Of a stretch of DNA of 43,464 bases, positions 26,175 through 36,170 are shown one piece after another. The stretch is taken from the NCBI RefSeq assembly GCF_024102715.1, contig NZ_JAGFJM010000143.1:1-43464 (forward strand), read 5' to 3'. The stretch is from Nitrosomonas communis (GTDB lineage Bacteria > Pseudomonadota > Gammaproteobacteria > Burkholderiales > Nitrosomonadaceae). Position 1 is the stretch's first letter, and each line of letters opens with the position of its first letter. The notes beneath the pieces are model-generated. The model was not told the origin of the DNA. It was given only the letters and a program-made list of their open reading frames with translations, and did not search any database. The position numbers were made by a program, and so were the translations under genes.

Positions 26175-28097
26175 TTATTTTCCACTCAGTACATTTTGCA
26201 AGAGCAGGTCATTGAGTCTCTTGACAAAGGTAGCCGGATCCTCGAGCTGACCGCCTTCTGCAAGCAGTGCCTGGTCAAAGAGGATATTACTCCAGTCTGA
26301 AAACTTTGCTTCTTCATATTTTAGACGCTGCACCATCGGATGATGTGGATTGATTTCCAAAATAGGTTTGGTATTGGGAACCGTCTGCCCCGCGGATTTA
26401 AGCAAACGCTCCAGATTGCCACTCATGTCATAGGTATCTACCACCAGACAAGCAGGTGATTCGGTCAGACGGAATGTGACACGCACATCCTTAATCCGCT
26501 CACCTAATACCTCTTTCATTTTGCTGGTGAGCTCCTTGTATTCATCTGCTTCTTTTTCCTGCTCTTTTTTTTCTGCCTCGTCTTCCAGTTTACCCAGATC
26601 AAGACTGCCTTTAGCGACTGACTGTAATGTTTTGCCGGCATACTCAGGCAAATTGGCTACCAACCATTCGTCCACACGATCGGACAACAGCAAAACCTCA
26701 ATCCCTTTTTTGCGGAATATCTCCAGATGAGGGCTGCTTCTCGCGCCTTTCAGATTATCGGCAGTCACAAAATAAATTTTTTCCTGCCCTTCTTTCATGC
26801 GCGTAATATAGTCATCAAGGGACACCGTTTGTTCGTCAGTCTCACTATGCGTTGAAACAAAACGAAGCAGCTTGGCGATACGCTCACGGTTGGCATAATC
26901 TTCTCCCACGCCTTCTTTCAATACCTGACCAAATTCCTTCCAGAAAATCTTGAATTTCTCATGATCTTCATCTTTATCGCTACTGGCGAGATCTTCGATC
27001 AAGCCGAGGATCTTTTTTACCGATCCCGCACGGATATTGTCAATGTCCTTTGATTCCTGCAGGATTTCACGCGATACATTCAGCGGCAAATCATTTGAAT
27101 CGATAATACCCCGGACAAAACGCAAATAATTAGGAAGTAATTTTTCTGCGTCATCCATAATGAAAACGCGCTTAACATATAATTTAATACCATGACGGCG
27201 CTCACGATCATATAAATCAAAGGGAGCACGGGATGGAATGTAGAGCAATTGGGTATATTCCTGCTTGCCCTCTACCTTGGCATGAACATACGCTAAAGGC
27301 GGTTCGAAATCGTGAGCAACATGTTTATAAAATTCTTCGTATTGCTCTTGCGTGATTTCATTTTTAGGACGTGCCCACAACGCACTAGCCTGATTGATAG
27401 TTTCATTTTCATCGGTAATCTTGTACTCATTGCTTTCTTGCGACCATTCTTCCTTTTGCATGACGATCGGCAAGGTAATATGGTCAGAATAGCGGCGAAT
27501 AATCGAGCGTAAGCGAAAACCACTCAAGAGCTCGTCTTCGTCTTCCCGTAAATGCAGAATAATTTCAGTACCACGCTCTTTTTTCTCCACTGTTTCCAGC
27601 GTGTATTCACCCTCACCCGTAGATTCCCAGCGTATACCATGTTCGGCTGTTAAACCCGCACGACGGGTAATCAGCGTTACTTTATCTGCCACGATAAACG
27701 CAGAATAGAAACCCACGCCAAATTGACCGATCAAATGCGCATCCTTGGCCTGATCCCCAGTTAATGAATTAAAAAATTCACGTGTCCCCGATTTGGCAAT
27801 CGTGCCAATGTTATCAATGACTTCTTGCCTGGACATACCAATACCATTATCAGAAATGGTAATGGTGCGCGCCTCCTTATCATAGCTGACATGAATTTTC
27901 AAATCTGAATCAGACTCATACAAGGCCGCGTCCGATAGTCCTTCGAAACGTAGCTTGTCAGCGGCATCTGATGCATTCGAAATCAATTCACGTAAAAATA
28001 TTTCCTTGTTACTGTACAAGGAATGAATCATTAGCTTTAGAAGCTGTTTAGCTTCAGCCTGGAAACTCATATGTTCTTTGTTTATTGCAGCCTGCAT
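26175..28097 (-). CDS. htpG: Chaperone HtpG (Hsp90)
   Basis: This cytosolic ATP-dependent Hsp90 chaperone has 640 residues. The N-terminal GHKL ATPase domain shows [33 protein letters not shown] and [12 protein letters not shown]. The middle domain has [10 protein letters not shown] with the catalytic Arg. The C-terminal domain carries the dimerisation helices. The ATG at 28097 has AAGGAG seven or eight bases upstream. A sigma-32 promoter lies directly upstream, so heat induction is expected. It stands alone as a transcription unit. Confidence 0.97.
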   Translation of the reverse strand: MQAAINKEHMSFQAEAKQLLKLMIHSLYSNKEIFLRELISNASDAADKLRFEGLSDAALYESDSDLKIHVSYDKEARTITISDNGIGMSRQEVIDNIGTIAKSGTREFFNSLTGDQAKDAHLIGQFGVGFYSAFIVADKVTLITRRAGLTAEHGIRWESTGEGEYTLETVEKKERGTEIILHLREDEDELLSGFRLRSIIRRYSDHITLPIVMQKEEWSQESNEYKITDENETINQASALWARPKNEITQEQYEEFYKHVAHDFEPPLAYVHAKVEGKQEYTQLLYIPSRAPFDLYDRERRHGIKLYVKRVFIMDDAEKLLPNYLRFVRGIIDSNDLPLNVSREILQESKDIDNIRAGSVKKILGLIEDLASSDKDEDHEKFKIFWKEFGQVLKEGVGEDYANRERIAKLLRFVSTHSETDEQTVSLDDYITRMKEGQEKIYFVTADNLKGARSSPHLEIFRKKGIEVLLLSDRVDEWLVANLPEYAGKTLQSVAKGSLDLGKLEDEAEKKEQEKEADEYKELTSKMKEVLGERIKDVRVTFRLTESPACLVVDTYDMSGNLERLLKSAGQTVPNTKPILEINPHHPMVQRLKYEEAKFSDWSNILFDQALLAEGGQLEDPATFVKRLNDLLLQNVLSGK

Positions 28098-28124
28098 AGT
28101 TTTCTCCTTAAAAAATGCGGTAAC

Positions 28125-28153
28125 ATTGTGGGGATGAACTGCACAATTTCAAG
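28125..28153 (-). promoter_or_regulatory. Sigma-32 (RpoH) promoter of htpG
   Basis: Read on the minus strand, CTTGAAA (28153-28147) is followed after 13 bases by CCCCACAAT (28133-28125). The RpoH consensus is CTTGAAA, 11-16 bases, CCCCATNT, so the -35 is perfect and the -10 has a near match. It ends 28 bases before the htpG ATG, leaving room for a short leader. This matches known RpoH control of htpG. Confidence 0.8.
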
Positions 28154-28252
28154 TTGCCAATAAAAAATGAATTGTAATAAATGGCTTCTTGATTTTGATG
28201 TCATACGCTCAAATATTTTCCAATCAACGCTAACATCCCAATCACTCAAGTT

Positions 28253-29356
28253 ATGAAATTATCGCTTTGTTTAGTCCTATTTTTGTTTGTTCTGTGTAAT
28301 AGCATGCAAGCTGTCGCACAAGATACCAGCCTGCCACTTGAAAAAATCAACTTACCACCAGGCTTTTCCATCAGTTTATGGGCAAAAGTCCCTGATGCAC
28401 GCACTTTGGCATTAGGTGATAGAGGAACCGTATTTGTCGGATCACGATCTGCAGGTAACGTTTATGCTATCACGGATCATGATGGCGAACGACACGTTAG
28501 AATCATTGCCAGCAAACTTAAGCTGCCTTCTGGTGTAGCATTTCATCAGGGTACTTTATTTGTTTCAGCAGTCAACCGCATTCTTCGTTTTGACCGCATT
28601 GAAGAAAATCTGGATCACCCTCCTCAACCTCACGTCATACTGGATAGTTTGCCCAAAGAAGTTTTTCATGGGTGGCGTTTTATTGCCTTTGGCCCTGACG
28701 ATTTGCTGTATGTCGCCATCGGCGCACCCTGTGATGCTTGTGAAGCAGACCAATCGCATTATGCACACATCGCCCGTCTTAAACCCGATGGATCTAATTA
28801 TGAAATCTATGCTCAAGGTGTGCGCCATTCCGCTGGGTTCGACTGGCATCCTGAAACAAAAGAGCTGTGGTTTACGGATATAGGTCGCGAGTGGATGAGT
28901 GATAATATGCCGCCTGATGAACTCAATCATGCTCCTGCTAAAGGCATGCATTTTGGTTTTCCTTATTGCCATGCTAGCAACGTTCTTGATCCGAAGTTTG
29001 GCGCAAAACGTGGTTGTGAGCGCTCTACCCCGCCAGCCATAGAACTAGCTGCTCACGTGACACCACTAGGTATGCGATTTTATACAGGCAACATGTTTCC
29101 ATCTGAATACAGAAACCGGCTCATTATCGCTGAACACGGTCCATGGAATGTGCGAACAAAGACTGGCTATCAGCTGGAGTGGGTATATATCGAAAACAAC
29201 CAAGTAACTAAAAAGGAAGTATTTGCGGATGGTTGGTTAGAAAACGGTAATGCCTGGGGCAGACCGGTAGATGTGCTCGTTATGCCAGATGGCGCACTGC
29301 TAGTTTCTGATGATCAAGCCGGCGCCATTTACCGAATCAGTTACACAAAGCCATAA
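28253..29356 (+). CDS. Exported PQQ-type sugar/sorbosone dehydrogenase-like protein
   Basis: The protein has 367 residues with a signal peptide ending AVA-Q (about residue 23). The mature part is a six-bladed beta-propeller of the soluble glucose/aldose and sorbosone dehydrogenase family. Features are PPGFSISLWAKVPDAR, HGWRFIAFGPDDLLYVAIGAPCD, YAQGVRHSAGFDWHP, LWFTDIGREWMSDN-PPDELN, FGFPYCH and RPVDVLVMPDGALLVSDDQAGAIYRI. The catalytic His and calcium/PQQ region look retained. It diverges from htpG and stands alone; substrate and whether PQQ is available are unknown. The ribosome site is weak. Confidence 0.82.
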   Translation: MKLSLCLVLFLFVLCNSMQAVAQDTSLPLEKINLPPGFSISLWAKVPDARTLALGDRGTVFVGSRSAGNVYAITDHDGERHVRIIASKLKLPSGVAFHQGTLFVSAVNRILRFDRIEENLDHPPQPHVILDSLPKEVFHGWRFIAFGPDDLLYVAIGAPCDACEADQSHYAHIARLKPDGSNYEIYAQGVRHSAGFDWHPETKELWFTDIGREWMSDNMPPDELNHAPAKGMHFGFPYCHASNVLDPKFGAKRGCERSTPPAIELAAHVTPLGMRFYTGNMFPSEYRNRLIIAEHGPWNVRTKTGYQLEWVYIENNQVTKKEVFADGWLENGNAWGRPVDVLVMPDGALLVSDDQAGAIYRISYTKP

Positions 29357-29384
29357 GCAAAGCTCGATCAGCCGTAGTGGCAAG

Positions 29385-29421
29385 CAATAAAAGTACTTCG
29401 TCTGACGAAGTACTTTTATTG
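29385..29421. terminator. Perfect 18-base inverted repeat, bidirectional terminator-like
   Basis: The 18 bases CAATAAAAGTACTTCGTC at 29385-29402 are repeated as an exact inverse at 29404-29421, with one base between. GTGG/CCAC extends the stem after a 4-base bulge (AGCA-type insertion) on the left. The A/T-rich part of the stem gives a U-rich 3' arm in either direction. It follows the sugar dehydrogenase gene by about 30 bases. Confidence 0.7.
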
Positions 29422-29502
29422 CCACTTAGTTGATTTGGTCAAGCTTACAGTCTCAGCAAAAAAAGCCCAGTAGTACATGCATGCTAAGAGCTTTAAACAC
29501 AA

Positions 29503-29559
29503 CTCCGCCTTGACGGAGAGGAAACCTCAAAAAGTACAAGCATTCTCCTCCATTGGAGG
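29503..29559 (-). terminator. Two short hairpins after nuoN
   Basis: CTCCG-(6)-CGGAG at 29503-29518 and CCTCC-ATT-GGAGG at 29547-29559 lie 18-74 bases beyond the nuoN stop in the direction of transcription. They lack strong U-runs. With the larger repeat at 29385-29421 they probably close the nuo operon. Confidence 0.4.
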
Positions 29560-29576
29560 TTAGGCCGTCTCTATTG

Positions 29577-31022
29577 TTACATCGACTGTTGAATAACGTA
29601 GAGACTGAGCCCCATAAGAGTTTGTGGGAAAATACCTAGCATGATTACTGCCAAACCATTTATGCTGATCAGCATCTTAATATCCATCGCAGGTAAAATA
29701 GGTATATCACTTTCCGGAGCATCAAAATACATAAACTTGATGATGCGCAAGTAATAAAATGCACCAATCAACGAAAGTAAAACAGCTACAACCGCCAACC
29801 ATATATAGCCAGCGCTTAATACAGCTTGCAGTACAGATAATTTCGCATAAAAACCAATCATCGGTGGTATACCCGCCATAGATAGCATTAAGAACATCAT
29901 AATCAAAGCAAGTAAGGGATTACGTTGGTTCAATCCTTTGAAATCACTAATGTTCTCAGACTCAAAACCTTCTCGCGAAAGTATCATGACAATACCAAAA
30001 GCACCTAGTGTCATTAATACATAAGCCGCAACATAAAACAATGATGAACTATAACCATTTCCTCCTGCTGCAATAAAGCCAAGCAGCACAAACCCCATAT
30101 GCGAAATAGTTGAATAAGCCAACATGCGCTTGATGTTTGTTTGCACGATAGCAACCACGTTGCCAATAGCCATAGATGCTACAGCCAGGATAACCAGCAT
30201 CCCTTGCCAATCGCTTACTAGTTCGCCCAATCCATCTACTAACAAGCGCATAACAAAACCAAAGGCTGCCATTTTTGGAGCAGAACCTACAAAAAGTGTT
30301 ACTGCAGTGGGTGCTCCCTGATAAACATCGGGTGCCCACATATGAAAAGGTACAGCACTTAACTTAAAGCTAATTCCTGCGACGATAAACACTAACCCTA
30401 CAACCAATACTGCATGATCAATCATGCCTGACTGAATAATCTCGGATAACTTTGTAGTATGCAGCGTGCCTGTAGCACCGTAAACCATAGACATCCCATA
30501 AAGCAAAAAACCAGAAGCCAATGCACCTAGCACAAAGAATTTCATAGCAGCTTCGGTTGCGATTGTTGACTCCCGCTGCAAAGCCACCATGGCGTAAAGA
30601 GAAAGCGATAGCAGTTCTAAACCTAAATAAAGGGTCATAAAATGACTAGCAGAAATCATGACCATCATGCCGAGCGTCGCAAACAAGGCGAGGCTAAAAA
30701 ACTCACCTTTGAACATACCACGTACACCTATATAAGTACGGGAATAGATCAGGACGGCCGCAACAGTTGCATACACCATCAATTTGAGAGTATCCGACAT
30801 GGCATCATCAACAAACATACCTGAGAAGGTATAGTTAATTTCTGACGAGAAAGAGGTATACGTAAGCACTGCACAACCAATTAACGCAAATTGTGCCAGA
30901 AAGAAAGCAAAGTAACGTCTTTTCTCACCCACAATCAGATCAACAAGCATAACGACACATACCATTACCAGCAAAAATAGCTCTGGATAAGCAAGAGTAA
31001 AATCAGGCGGCAGAAAATCCAT
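29577..31022 (-). CDS. nuoN: NADH-quinone oxidoreductase subunit N
   Basis: NuoN is one of three antiporter-like membrane subunits of complex I that pump protons. The 481 residues form about 14 membrane helices, with the Lys/Glu-bearing family motifs ([50 protein letters not shown]). It is the last gene of the operon, 49 bases after nuoM. In ammonia oxidisers complex I is believed to run backwards, using proton motive force to reduce NAD. Confidence 0.96.
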   Translation of the reverse strand: MDFLPPDFTLAYPELFLLVMVCVVMLVDLIVGEKRRYFAFFLAQFALIGCAVLTYTSFSSEINYTFSGMFVDDAMSDTLKLMVYATVAAVLIYSRTYIGVRGMFKGEFFSLALFATLGMMVMISASHFMTLYLGLELLSLSLYAMVALQRESTIATEAAMKFFVLGALASGFLLYGMSMVYGATGTLHTTKLSEIIQSGMIDHAVLVVGLVFIVAGISFKLSAVPFHMWAPDVYQGAPTAVTLFVGSAPKMAAFGFVMRLLVDGLGELVSDWQGMLVILAVASMAIGNVVAIVQTNIKRMLAYSTISHMGFVLLGFIAAGGNGYSSSLFYVAAYVLMTLGAFGIVMILSREGFESENISDFKGLNQRNPLLALIMMFLMLSMAGIPPMIGFYAKLSVLQAVLSAGYIWLAVVAVLLSLIGAFYYLRIIKFMYFDAPESDIPILPAMDIKMLISINGLAVIMLGIFPQTLMGLSLYVIQQSM

Positions 31023-31071
31023 TAATTATCCTCAATTCCTGGGGAGTTAGTCTAATATGTTGTTAAAATTG

Positions 31072-32556
31072 TTATAGTTTGCTATGGGTCATATGTTCCA
31101 GCAAATTATCGACGGTAGCATGCATAATTTCCGTCAAAGGAAATGGATAAATCCCTAACCATAATACCGCGATTGCCAAAATGACTAGTAGTATAAATTC
31201 GCGTTTGGAAATATCTTCTAATCCTTCTACATTTGAATTTGCCACTGCACCAAATATGACACGCTTGTACATCCATAATGTATAGGCCGCACCCAAAATA
31301 AGCGTCATTGCCGCAAAAAATGCATACCAGAAATTAACTTCAATAGCACCCATAATGACCATGAATTCACCTACAAAACCGCTGGTGCCTGGCAAGCCAG
31401 CGTTGGCCATGGCAAACAACATGAAGAAGGCGGCAAAAATTGGCATCTTATTTATTACACCGCCATAATCAGCAATCTGACGCGAATGCAATCTATCGTA
31501 TAAAACTCCGACACATAAAAACATCGCGCCAGAAATAAAACCATGTGAAATCATCTGTACCATTGCACCTTCCACACCCAGACCATTCAACATAAAAAAG
31601 CCAAGGGTGACAAATCCCATATGAGAAACAGATGAATAGGCAATAAGCTTTTTCATGTCTTGTTGCATTAAAGCAACCAATCCAATGTATACCACCGCAA
31701 TCAAAGACAGCAGAACGATCAAGTCTGCCAGATAAAGACTCGCATCAGGTGCGATCGGTAATGAAAATCTTAGAAAGCCGTAGCCGCCAAGCTTCAGCAA
31801 TATCGCCGCCAACACAACCGAACCTCCCGTAGGTGCTTCAACGTGCGCATCTGGCAGCCAAGTATGTACAGGCCACATCGGTACCTTGACAGCAAATGCA
31901 AGCAAGAAAGCAATAAAGATGAGTATTTGCGGGGTCATCGCGATTGGCAGCTGGTGATAATCAAGTATTGAGAAACTGCCATCCGATACGTGATACAGAT
32001 AAATCAGCGCAATCAGCATCAACAGAGAACCCAGTAATGTGTACAAAAAGAATTTGATTGCAGCATACACTCTGTTTGGACCACCCCAGACACCGATAAT
32101 GATGAACATAGGGATTAGTGAAGCCTCCCAGAAAGTATAGAAAAGCACTGCATCCAACGAGGCGAACACACCATTGACAATGCCTGACATGATCAAGAAT
32201 GCCCCCAAATACTGCGAGACACGTTCACGAATGACTTCCCATCCGGCTATCACAACCAATGGTGTTATGAAACAATTCAGTAGGATCAATGGCATGGATA
32301 TACCATCGACACCAACATGGTAGTAAACATTCAGCCGTTCAAACCATACATATTGTTCCACAAATTGCATCGTACTCAACGCAGGATCAAAGCGTGTGTA
32401 AAGTGGAAGAGCCACGATCAATCCGAATATCGCTCCAACCAGCGAGAGCCAGCGTGATAATAAGGTATTACGATCATTACCGATTGCCAGCACAATCAGA
32501 CCAACAATAATAGGTAACCAGATAACTAAACTTAATAGCGGGAATCCAAACAACAT
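31072..32556 (-). CDS. nuoM: NADH-quinone oxidoreductase subunit M
   Basis: NuoM is the middle antiporter-like subunit of complex I. The 494 residues show about 14 membrane helices and the key motifs FYTFWEASLIPMFIIIGVWG (channel Glu), AFAVKVPMWPVHTWLPDAHVEAPT (Lys and the broken helix) and AYSSVSHMGFVTLG. The ribosome site is weak (TGGAAT). A 100-base gap separates it from nuoL, long for this operon. Confidence 0.96.
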   Translation of the reverse strand: MLFGFPLLSLVIWLPIIVGLIVLAIGNDRNTLLSRWLSLVGAIFGLIVALPLYTRFDPALSTMQFVEQYVWFERLNVYYHVGVDGISMPLILLNCFITPLVVIAGWEVIRERVSQYLGAFLIMSGIVNGVFASLDAVLFYTFWEASLIPMFIIIGVWGGPNRVYAAIKFFLYTLLGSLLMLIALIYLYHVSDGSFSILDYHQLPIAMTPQILIFIAFLLAFAVKVPMWPVHTWLPDAHVEAPTGGSVVLAAILLKLGGYGFLRFSLPIAPDASLYLADLIVLLSLIAVVYIGLVALMQQDMKKLIAYSSVSHMGFVTLGFFMLNGLGVEGAMVQMISHGFISGAMFLCVGVLYDRLHSRQIADYGGVINKMPIFAAFFMLFAMANAGLPGTSGFVGEFMVIMGAIEVNFWYAFFAAMTLILGAAYTLWMYKRVIFGAVANSNVEGLEDISKREFILLVILAIAVLWLGIYPFPLTEIMHATVDNLLEHMTHSKL

Positions 32557-32656
32557 GATTATTCCATTTCGTTTACATGTAAATGCGTTTTTGTTTTTTT
32601 AGAGCACCATGAAAACTACCGTCTGGTACTTTATCGTCATACTTCAATCAATTTTC
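32557..32656. other. nuoL-nuoM intergenic gap with 12-base palindrome
   Basis: TTTACATGTAAA at 32572-32583 is a perfect palindrome just upstream of nuoM, next to a T-rich run. The gap is the longest inside the nuo operon. It may be an RNA stem, an internal promoter region or chance. Confidence 0.25.
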
Positions 32657-34603
32657 TCAGAAATAGAATAGCCACAAGCTCATTAAAACAAAGATACCTA
32701 CAATCATAGTAAAGGCATAATGATAAATGTAGCCTGATTGAAATTGCCGTGCTGCTGCTGCTATCAAAGCAACCACGCGTGCACTACCATTGACAAAAAA
32801 TCCGTCGATGATCTTAACGTCGCCAATTTTCCATAATACAGTTCCTAACATACGCGTACCGCCTGCAAATACCCATGAATAAATTTCATCGATATAATAT
32901 TTGCGATCGAGCAATGTATAAATAGGACCTGCTAATTTTCTGATTTTTCCTGGTATTTCAGTTTTATATAAATATAAAAACCAGGCTGTCAAGATTCCAC
33001 CCAGTGAAAGCCAGAAAGGTGTTGTGGAAAAGGCATGCAATATCATGCCGAACACACCCGTGAACTCCGCTTTTAGACTGGCAACTGCTTCATGCTCTGG
33101 GCGTATTTGGATAGCATCACCAAAATAATCACCAAATACCATTGTTCCGATCAACCAGCCAGCAGCAATAGTTGGTACTGCAAGCACCATGAGTGGTACT
33201 GTCACAACCCATGGAGATTCATGCAGATGATCGCGCGTATGTGCATCCATCCTTGTTTTTCCATGAAATGTCATGAACATTAAACGGAATGTATACAGTG
33301 CAGTCACAAACACAGTAGTTAATACACAAAAATAAGCGAATTCTCCACCTGGAATATCAGTATATTTAACCGCTTCAATAATCGCATCTTTAGAGAAAAA
33401 TCCCGAGAAACCCGGTACACCGGCGCTTGCCAAAGCCGCAATAAACATCGTCCAGTACGTAATCGGCATGAATTGTTTTAGTCCGCCCATCTGCCGCATA
33501 TCCTGCTCATGATGCATTGCTATGATCACTGAGCCAGCACCCAGGAATAAGACTGCTTTAAAGAAAGCATGTGTCATGAGATGGAAAATCGCAATAGAAT
33601 ATGCCGATGCGCCTAATGCCACAGTCATATAACCAAGCTGCGATAATGTAGAAAATGCTACCACACGTTTAATATCATTCTGCACCACGGCGACCAGTGC
33701 CATAAACAAAGTGGTGATACCACCTATTACCAGAATTGCTGATAATGCCGTTTCGGATAATTCAAATAAAGGCGACATGCGGGCAACCATAAAGATACCG
33801 GCGGTTACCATGGTGGCGGCATGGATTAAAGCAGATATCGGTGTCGGGCCTTCCATTGAATCTGGCAACCAAACATGCAAAGGAAACTGAGCGGATTTTC
33901 CCATCGCGCCCACAAATAACAAGAGGCATATGACTGTCATCAACATCCAGGGTTGTCCGGGAATGATCTCGATGAAATGTGATGCGATATGTCCCGCATG
34001 CGCAAACACAATTTCATAGTCCAATGTACCAAAGTACATGAGCACCAATCCAATCCCTAGCAAGAAGCCAAAATCACCCACGCGATTCACTAAAAAAGCT
34101 TTTAAATTGGCGTAAGTAGCTGTTGGTCGGGTATACCAGAAACCGATCAGTAAATAGGAAACAAGTCCTACCGCCTCCCAGCCAAAAAATAACTGTAAAA
34201 AGTTATTGGACATTACCAGCATTAGCATGGAAAAAGTAAACAACGAAATATAACTAAAAAATCGCTGATAACCGGGATCGCCATGCATATAACCAATGGT
34301 GTAAATATGTACCATCAGTGATACTAAACTCACCACTACCATCATGGTGGCTGAAAGTGGATCGATTAAAAAACCGACTTCAAAATGGGTTTCACCCAGA
34401 ACCATCCAGGTATAGACACTCCCGTTATAGATATTTCCCTGCAAAACATCAGTGAAAATAACCAAAGAAGCGATGAGCGATATAAAAACCAAAAAGATGG
34501 TTGTTCGATGACTCCAAGTTGTGCCGATAAAACGACCAAATAATCCTGCAATAATTGCCCCCGCTAATGGCGCCAGCGGAACCAATAAATAAAGTTTTTC
34601 CAT
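32657..34603 (-). CDS. nuoL: NADH-quinone oxidoreductase subunit L
   Basis: NuoL is the distal antiporter-like subunit with the long lateral helix that runs along the membrane arm. The 648 residues show about 16 helices; motifs include FFGWEAVGLVSYLLIGFW (channel Glu), MGKSAQFPLHVWLPDSMEGPTP (Lys and broken helix) and AFSTLSQLGYM. The C-terminal region (about 540-648) carries the amphipathic lateral helix with FYLYKTEIP-like LYLYKTEIPGKIRK and the last membrane helix. Confidence 0.96.
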   Translation of the reverse strand: MEKLYLLVPLAPLAGAIIAGLFGRFIGTTWSHRTTIFLVFISLIASLVIFTDVLQGNIYNGSVYTWMVLGETHFEVGFLIDPLSATMMVVVSLVSLMVHIYTIGYMHGDPGYQRFFSYISLFTFSMLMLVMSNNFLQLFFGWEAVGLVSYLLIGFWYTRPTATYANLKAFLVNRVGDFGFLLGIGLVLMYFGTLDYEIVFAHAGHIASHFIEIIPGQPWMLMTVICLLLFVGAMGKSAQFPLHVWLPDSMEGPTPISALIHAATMVTAGIFMVARMSPLFELSETALSAILVIGGITTLFMALVAVVQNDIKRVVAFSTLSQLGYMTVALGASAYSIAIFHLMTHAFFKAVLFLGAGSVIIAMHHEQDMRQMGGLKQFMPITYWTMFIAALASAGVPGFSGFFSKDAIIEAVKYTDIPGGEFAYFCVLTTVFVTALYTFRLMFMTFHGKTRMDAHTRDHLHESPWVVTVPLMVLAVPTIAAGWLIGTMVFGDYFGDAIQIRPEHEAVASLKAEFTGVFGMILHAFSTTPFWLSLGGILTAWFLYLYKTEIPGKIRKLAGPIYTLLDRKYYIDEIYSWVFAGGTRMLGTVLWKIGDVKIIDGFFVNGSARVVALIAAAARQFQSGYIYHYAFTMIVGIFVLMSLWLFYF

Positions 34604-34664
34604 CTATGTTATGAAATATTAATTGTCAGTTATCAAATCGATTTGTTTCCTTAACAAACAGATG

Positions 34665-34970
34665 CTAGCCTTTCAACTCATCCAAATCGTCCACATTAAT
34701 GGTATGCAAATTGCGGAAGATCACAACCAATATTGCCAGTCCAATTGCCGCTTCTGCTGCTGCTACAGTAAGGATAAAGAAAACAAAAATCTGTCCTGCT
34801 ACATCTTGGAGAAAATGAGAAAAAGCAACAAAATTAATATTGACTGCTAATAGCATTAACTCGATAGACATCAATAGAATAATTACATTTTTCCGATTAA
34901 GAAAAATACCAACCACGCCTATCGCAAACAATATTGCACCAAGTACAAGATAATGGGATAACGATATCAA
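34665..34970 (-). CDS. nuoK: NADH-quinone oxidoreductase subunit K
   Basis: NuoK is a small three-helix membrane subunit of complex I. The 101 residues carry the conserved Glu in [14 protein letters not shown] and the second in [13 protein letters not shown], both part of the proton path. It lies 64 bases after nuoJ and 61 before nuoL. Confidence 0.96.
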   Translation of the reverse strand: MISLSHYLVLGAILFAIGVVGIFLNRKNVIILLMSIELMLLAVNINFVAFSHFLQDVAGQIFVFFILTVAAAEAAIGLAILVVIFRNLHTINVDDLDELKG

Positions 34971-35034
34971 TTAACCACCTTTTAATCTGAACATATAGGA
35001 AAATGGCTACGCTTCTATATTTGTTTAGGAGCGA

Positions 35035-35640
35035 TCATTCTTTATTTTCGGAAGGCATCGAAATTATCCGTAGCCGATCATCTCGTTTAACTGCAACTTG
35101 CTTTGAAGGATTGGTAGATTTCTTATCAGTACGATAACGCAACGTAAGCGCAATGGCAGCCACCATTGCTACCAGCAAAATAACTGCTGCCAATTCAAAT
35201 GCATAGACATATTCAGTATAGATTAAACGCCCTAATTCCTTGGTATTGCTATAACTTATCTCATGCGATGGCGGAATAGGCATATTATCTAAATTGAACT
35301 GCCCACCCATCAAGACCATTCCAATTTCTATAGCTAAAACCAATGCAAGCAGCGTGCCAAATGGAAACCACTTCCAGAAACCTTCTCGTAATCGCTCTAG
35401 ATTAATATCCAGCATCATGACCACAAATAAGAATAAAACCATTACTGCACCAACGTAAACCAGAACCAAGGTAATGGCTAGAAACTCTGCTTCCAAAAGC
35501 AGCCATATTCCGGCAGAAGTAAAAAAAGCAAGTACTAACAATAACGCAGCATAAACAGGATTACGTAGCGTTATTACTCCCAGCGCAGACAACACCAATA
35601 CTCCAGAAAAAAAATAAAAAATAAAATCCTGAAAATTCAT
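35035..35640 (-). CDS. nuoJ: NADH-quinone oxidoreductase subunit J
   Basis: NuoJ is a five-helix membrane subunit at the joint between quinone site and proton channels. The 201 residues show NPVYAALLLVLAFFTSAGIWLLLEAEFLA and the conserved YVGAVMVLFLFVVMML helix. A charged tail of about 35 residues after the last helix ends the protein. Confidence 0.95.
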   Translation of the reverse strand: MNFQDFIFYFFSGVLVLSALGVITLRNPVYAALLLVLAFFTSAGIWLLLEAEFLAITLVLVYVGAVMVLFLFVVMMLDINLERLREGFWKWFPFGTLLALVLAIEIGMVLMGGQFNLDNMPIPPSHEISYSNTKELGRLIYTEYVYAFELAAVILLVAMVAAIALTLRYRTDKKSTNPSKQVAVKRDDRLRIISMPSENKE

Positions 35641-35667
35641 GAGTAATGAGTATCTTAATTAATATGT

Positions 35668-36156
35668 TTATCGGTAAGGTGCGTCTGCTGCCTTGTCTTT
35701 AGCAATCTGCTCTTCGTAACGATCACCAACCGCAAGAAGCATCTCTTTGGTATAAGTAAGATCACCCCGCACCTCACCATGGTATTCGAGAACACGTGTT
35801 TCCACAATCGCGTCAACAGGACAGGCTTCCTCGCAAAAACCGCAAAATATACACTTAATCATGTCAATATCATAGCGAGTTGTGCGCCGGGTACCATCTT
35901 CACGTTGCTCTGATTCAATGGTAATTGCCAATGCAGGGCAAACCGCTTCACACAATTTACAAGCAATACAGCGTTCCTCCCCATTGGGATATCGCCGCAA
36001 TGCATGCAATCCACGGAATCGTGGTGACTGAGGTGTTTTTTCTTCTGGGTAATGTACCGTAATCTTGGGCGCAAACAGATAGCGCCCTGTAACTTTCATT
36101 CCTTTTAATAATTCAAACAGCAGAAAGGATTTAAAAAAATGCTTAATACGTTCCAT
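35668..36156 (-). CDS. nuoI: NADH-quinone oxidoreductase subunit I
   Basis: NuoI carries the two 4Fe-4S clusters N6a and N6b in the arm that leads to NuoB. From ATG 36156 (GGGGAGG upstream) it has 162 residues; the frame is open nine codons further, but that part holds the ribosome site. The cluster motifs are C63-x2-C66-x2-C69-x3-C73 and C102-x2-C105-x2-C108-x3-C112. The N-terminal helix lies on the membrane. Confidence 0.96.
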   Translation of the reverse strand: MERIKHFFKSFLLFELLKGMKVTGRYLFAPKITVHYPEEKTPQSPRFRGLHALRRYPNGEERCIACKLCEAVCPALAITIESEQREDGTRRTTRYDIDMIKCIFCGFCEEACPVDAIVETRVLEYHGEVRGDLTYTKEMLLAVGDRYEEQIAKDKAADAPYR

Positions 36157-36170
36157 TTCTCTACCTCCCC

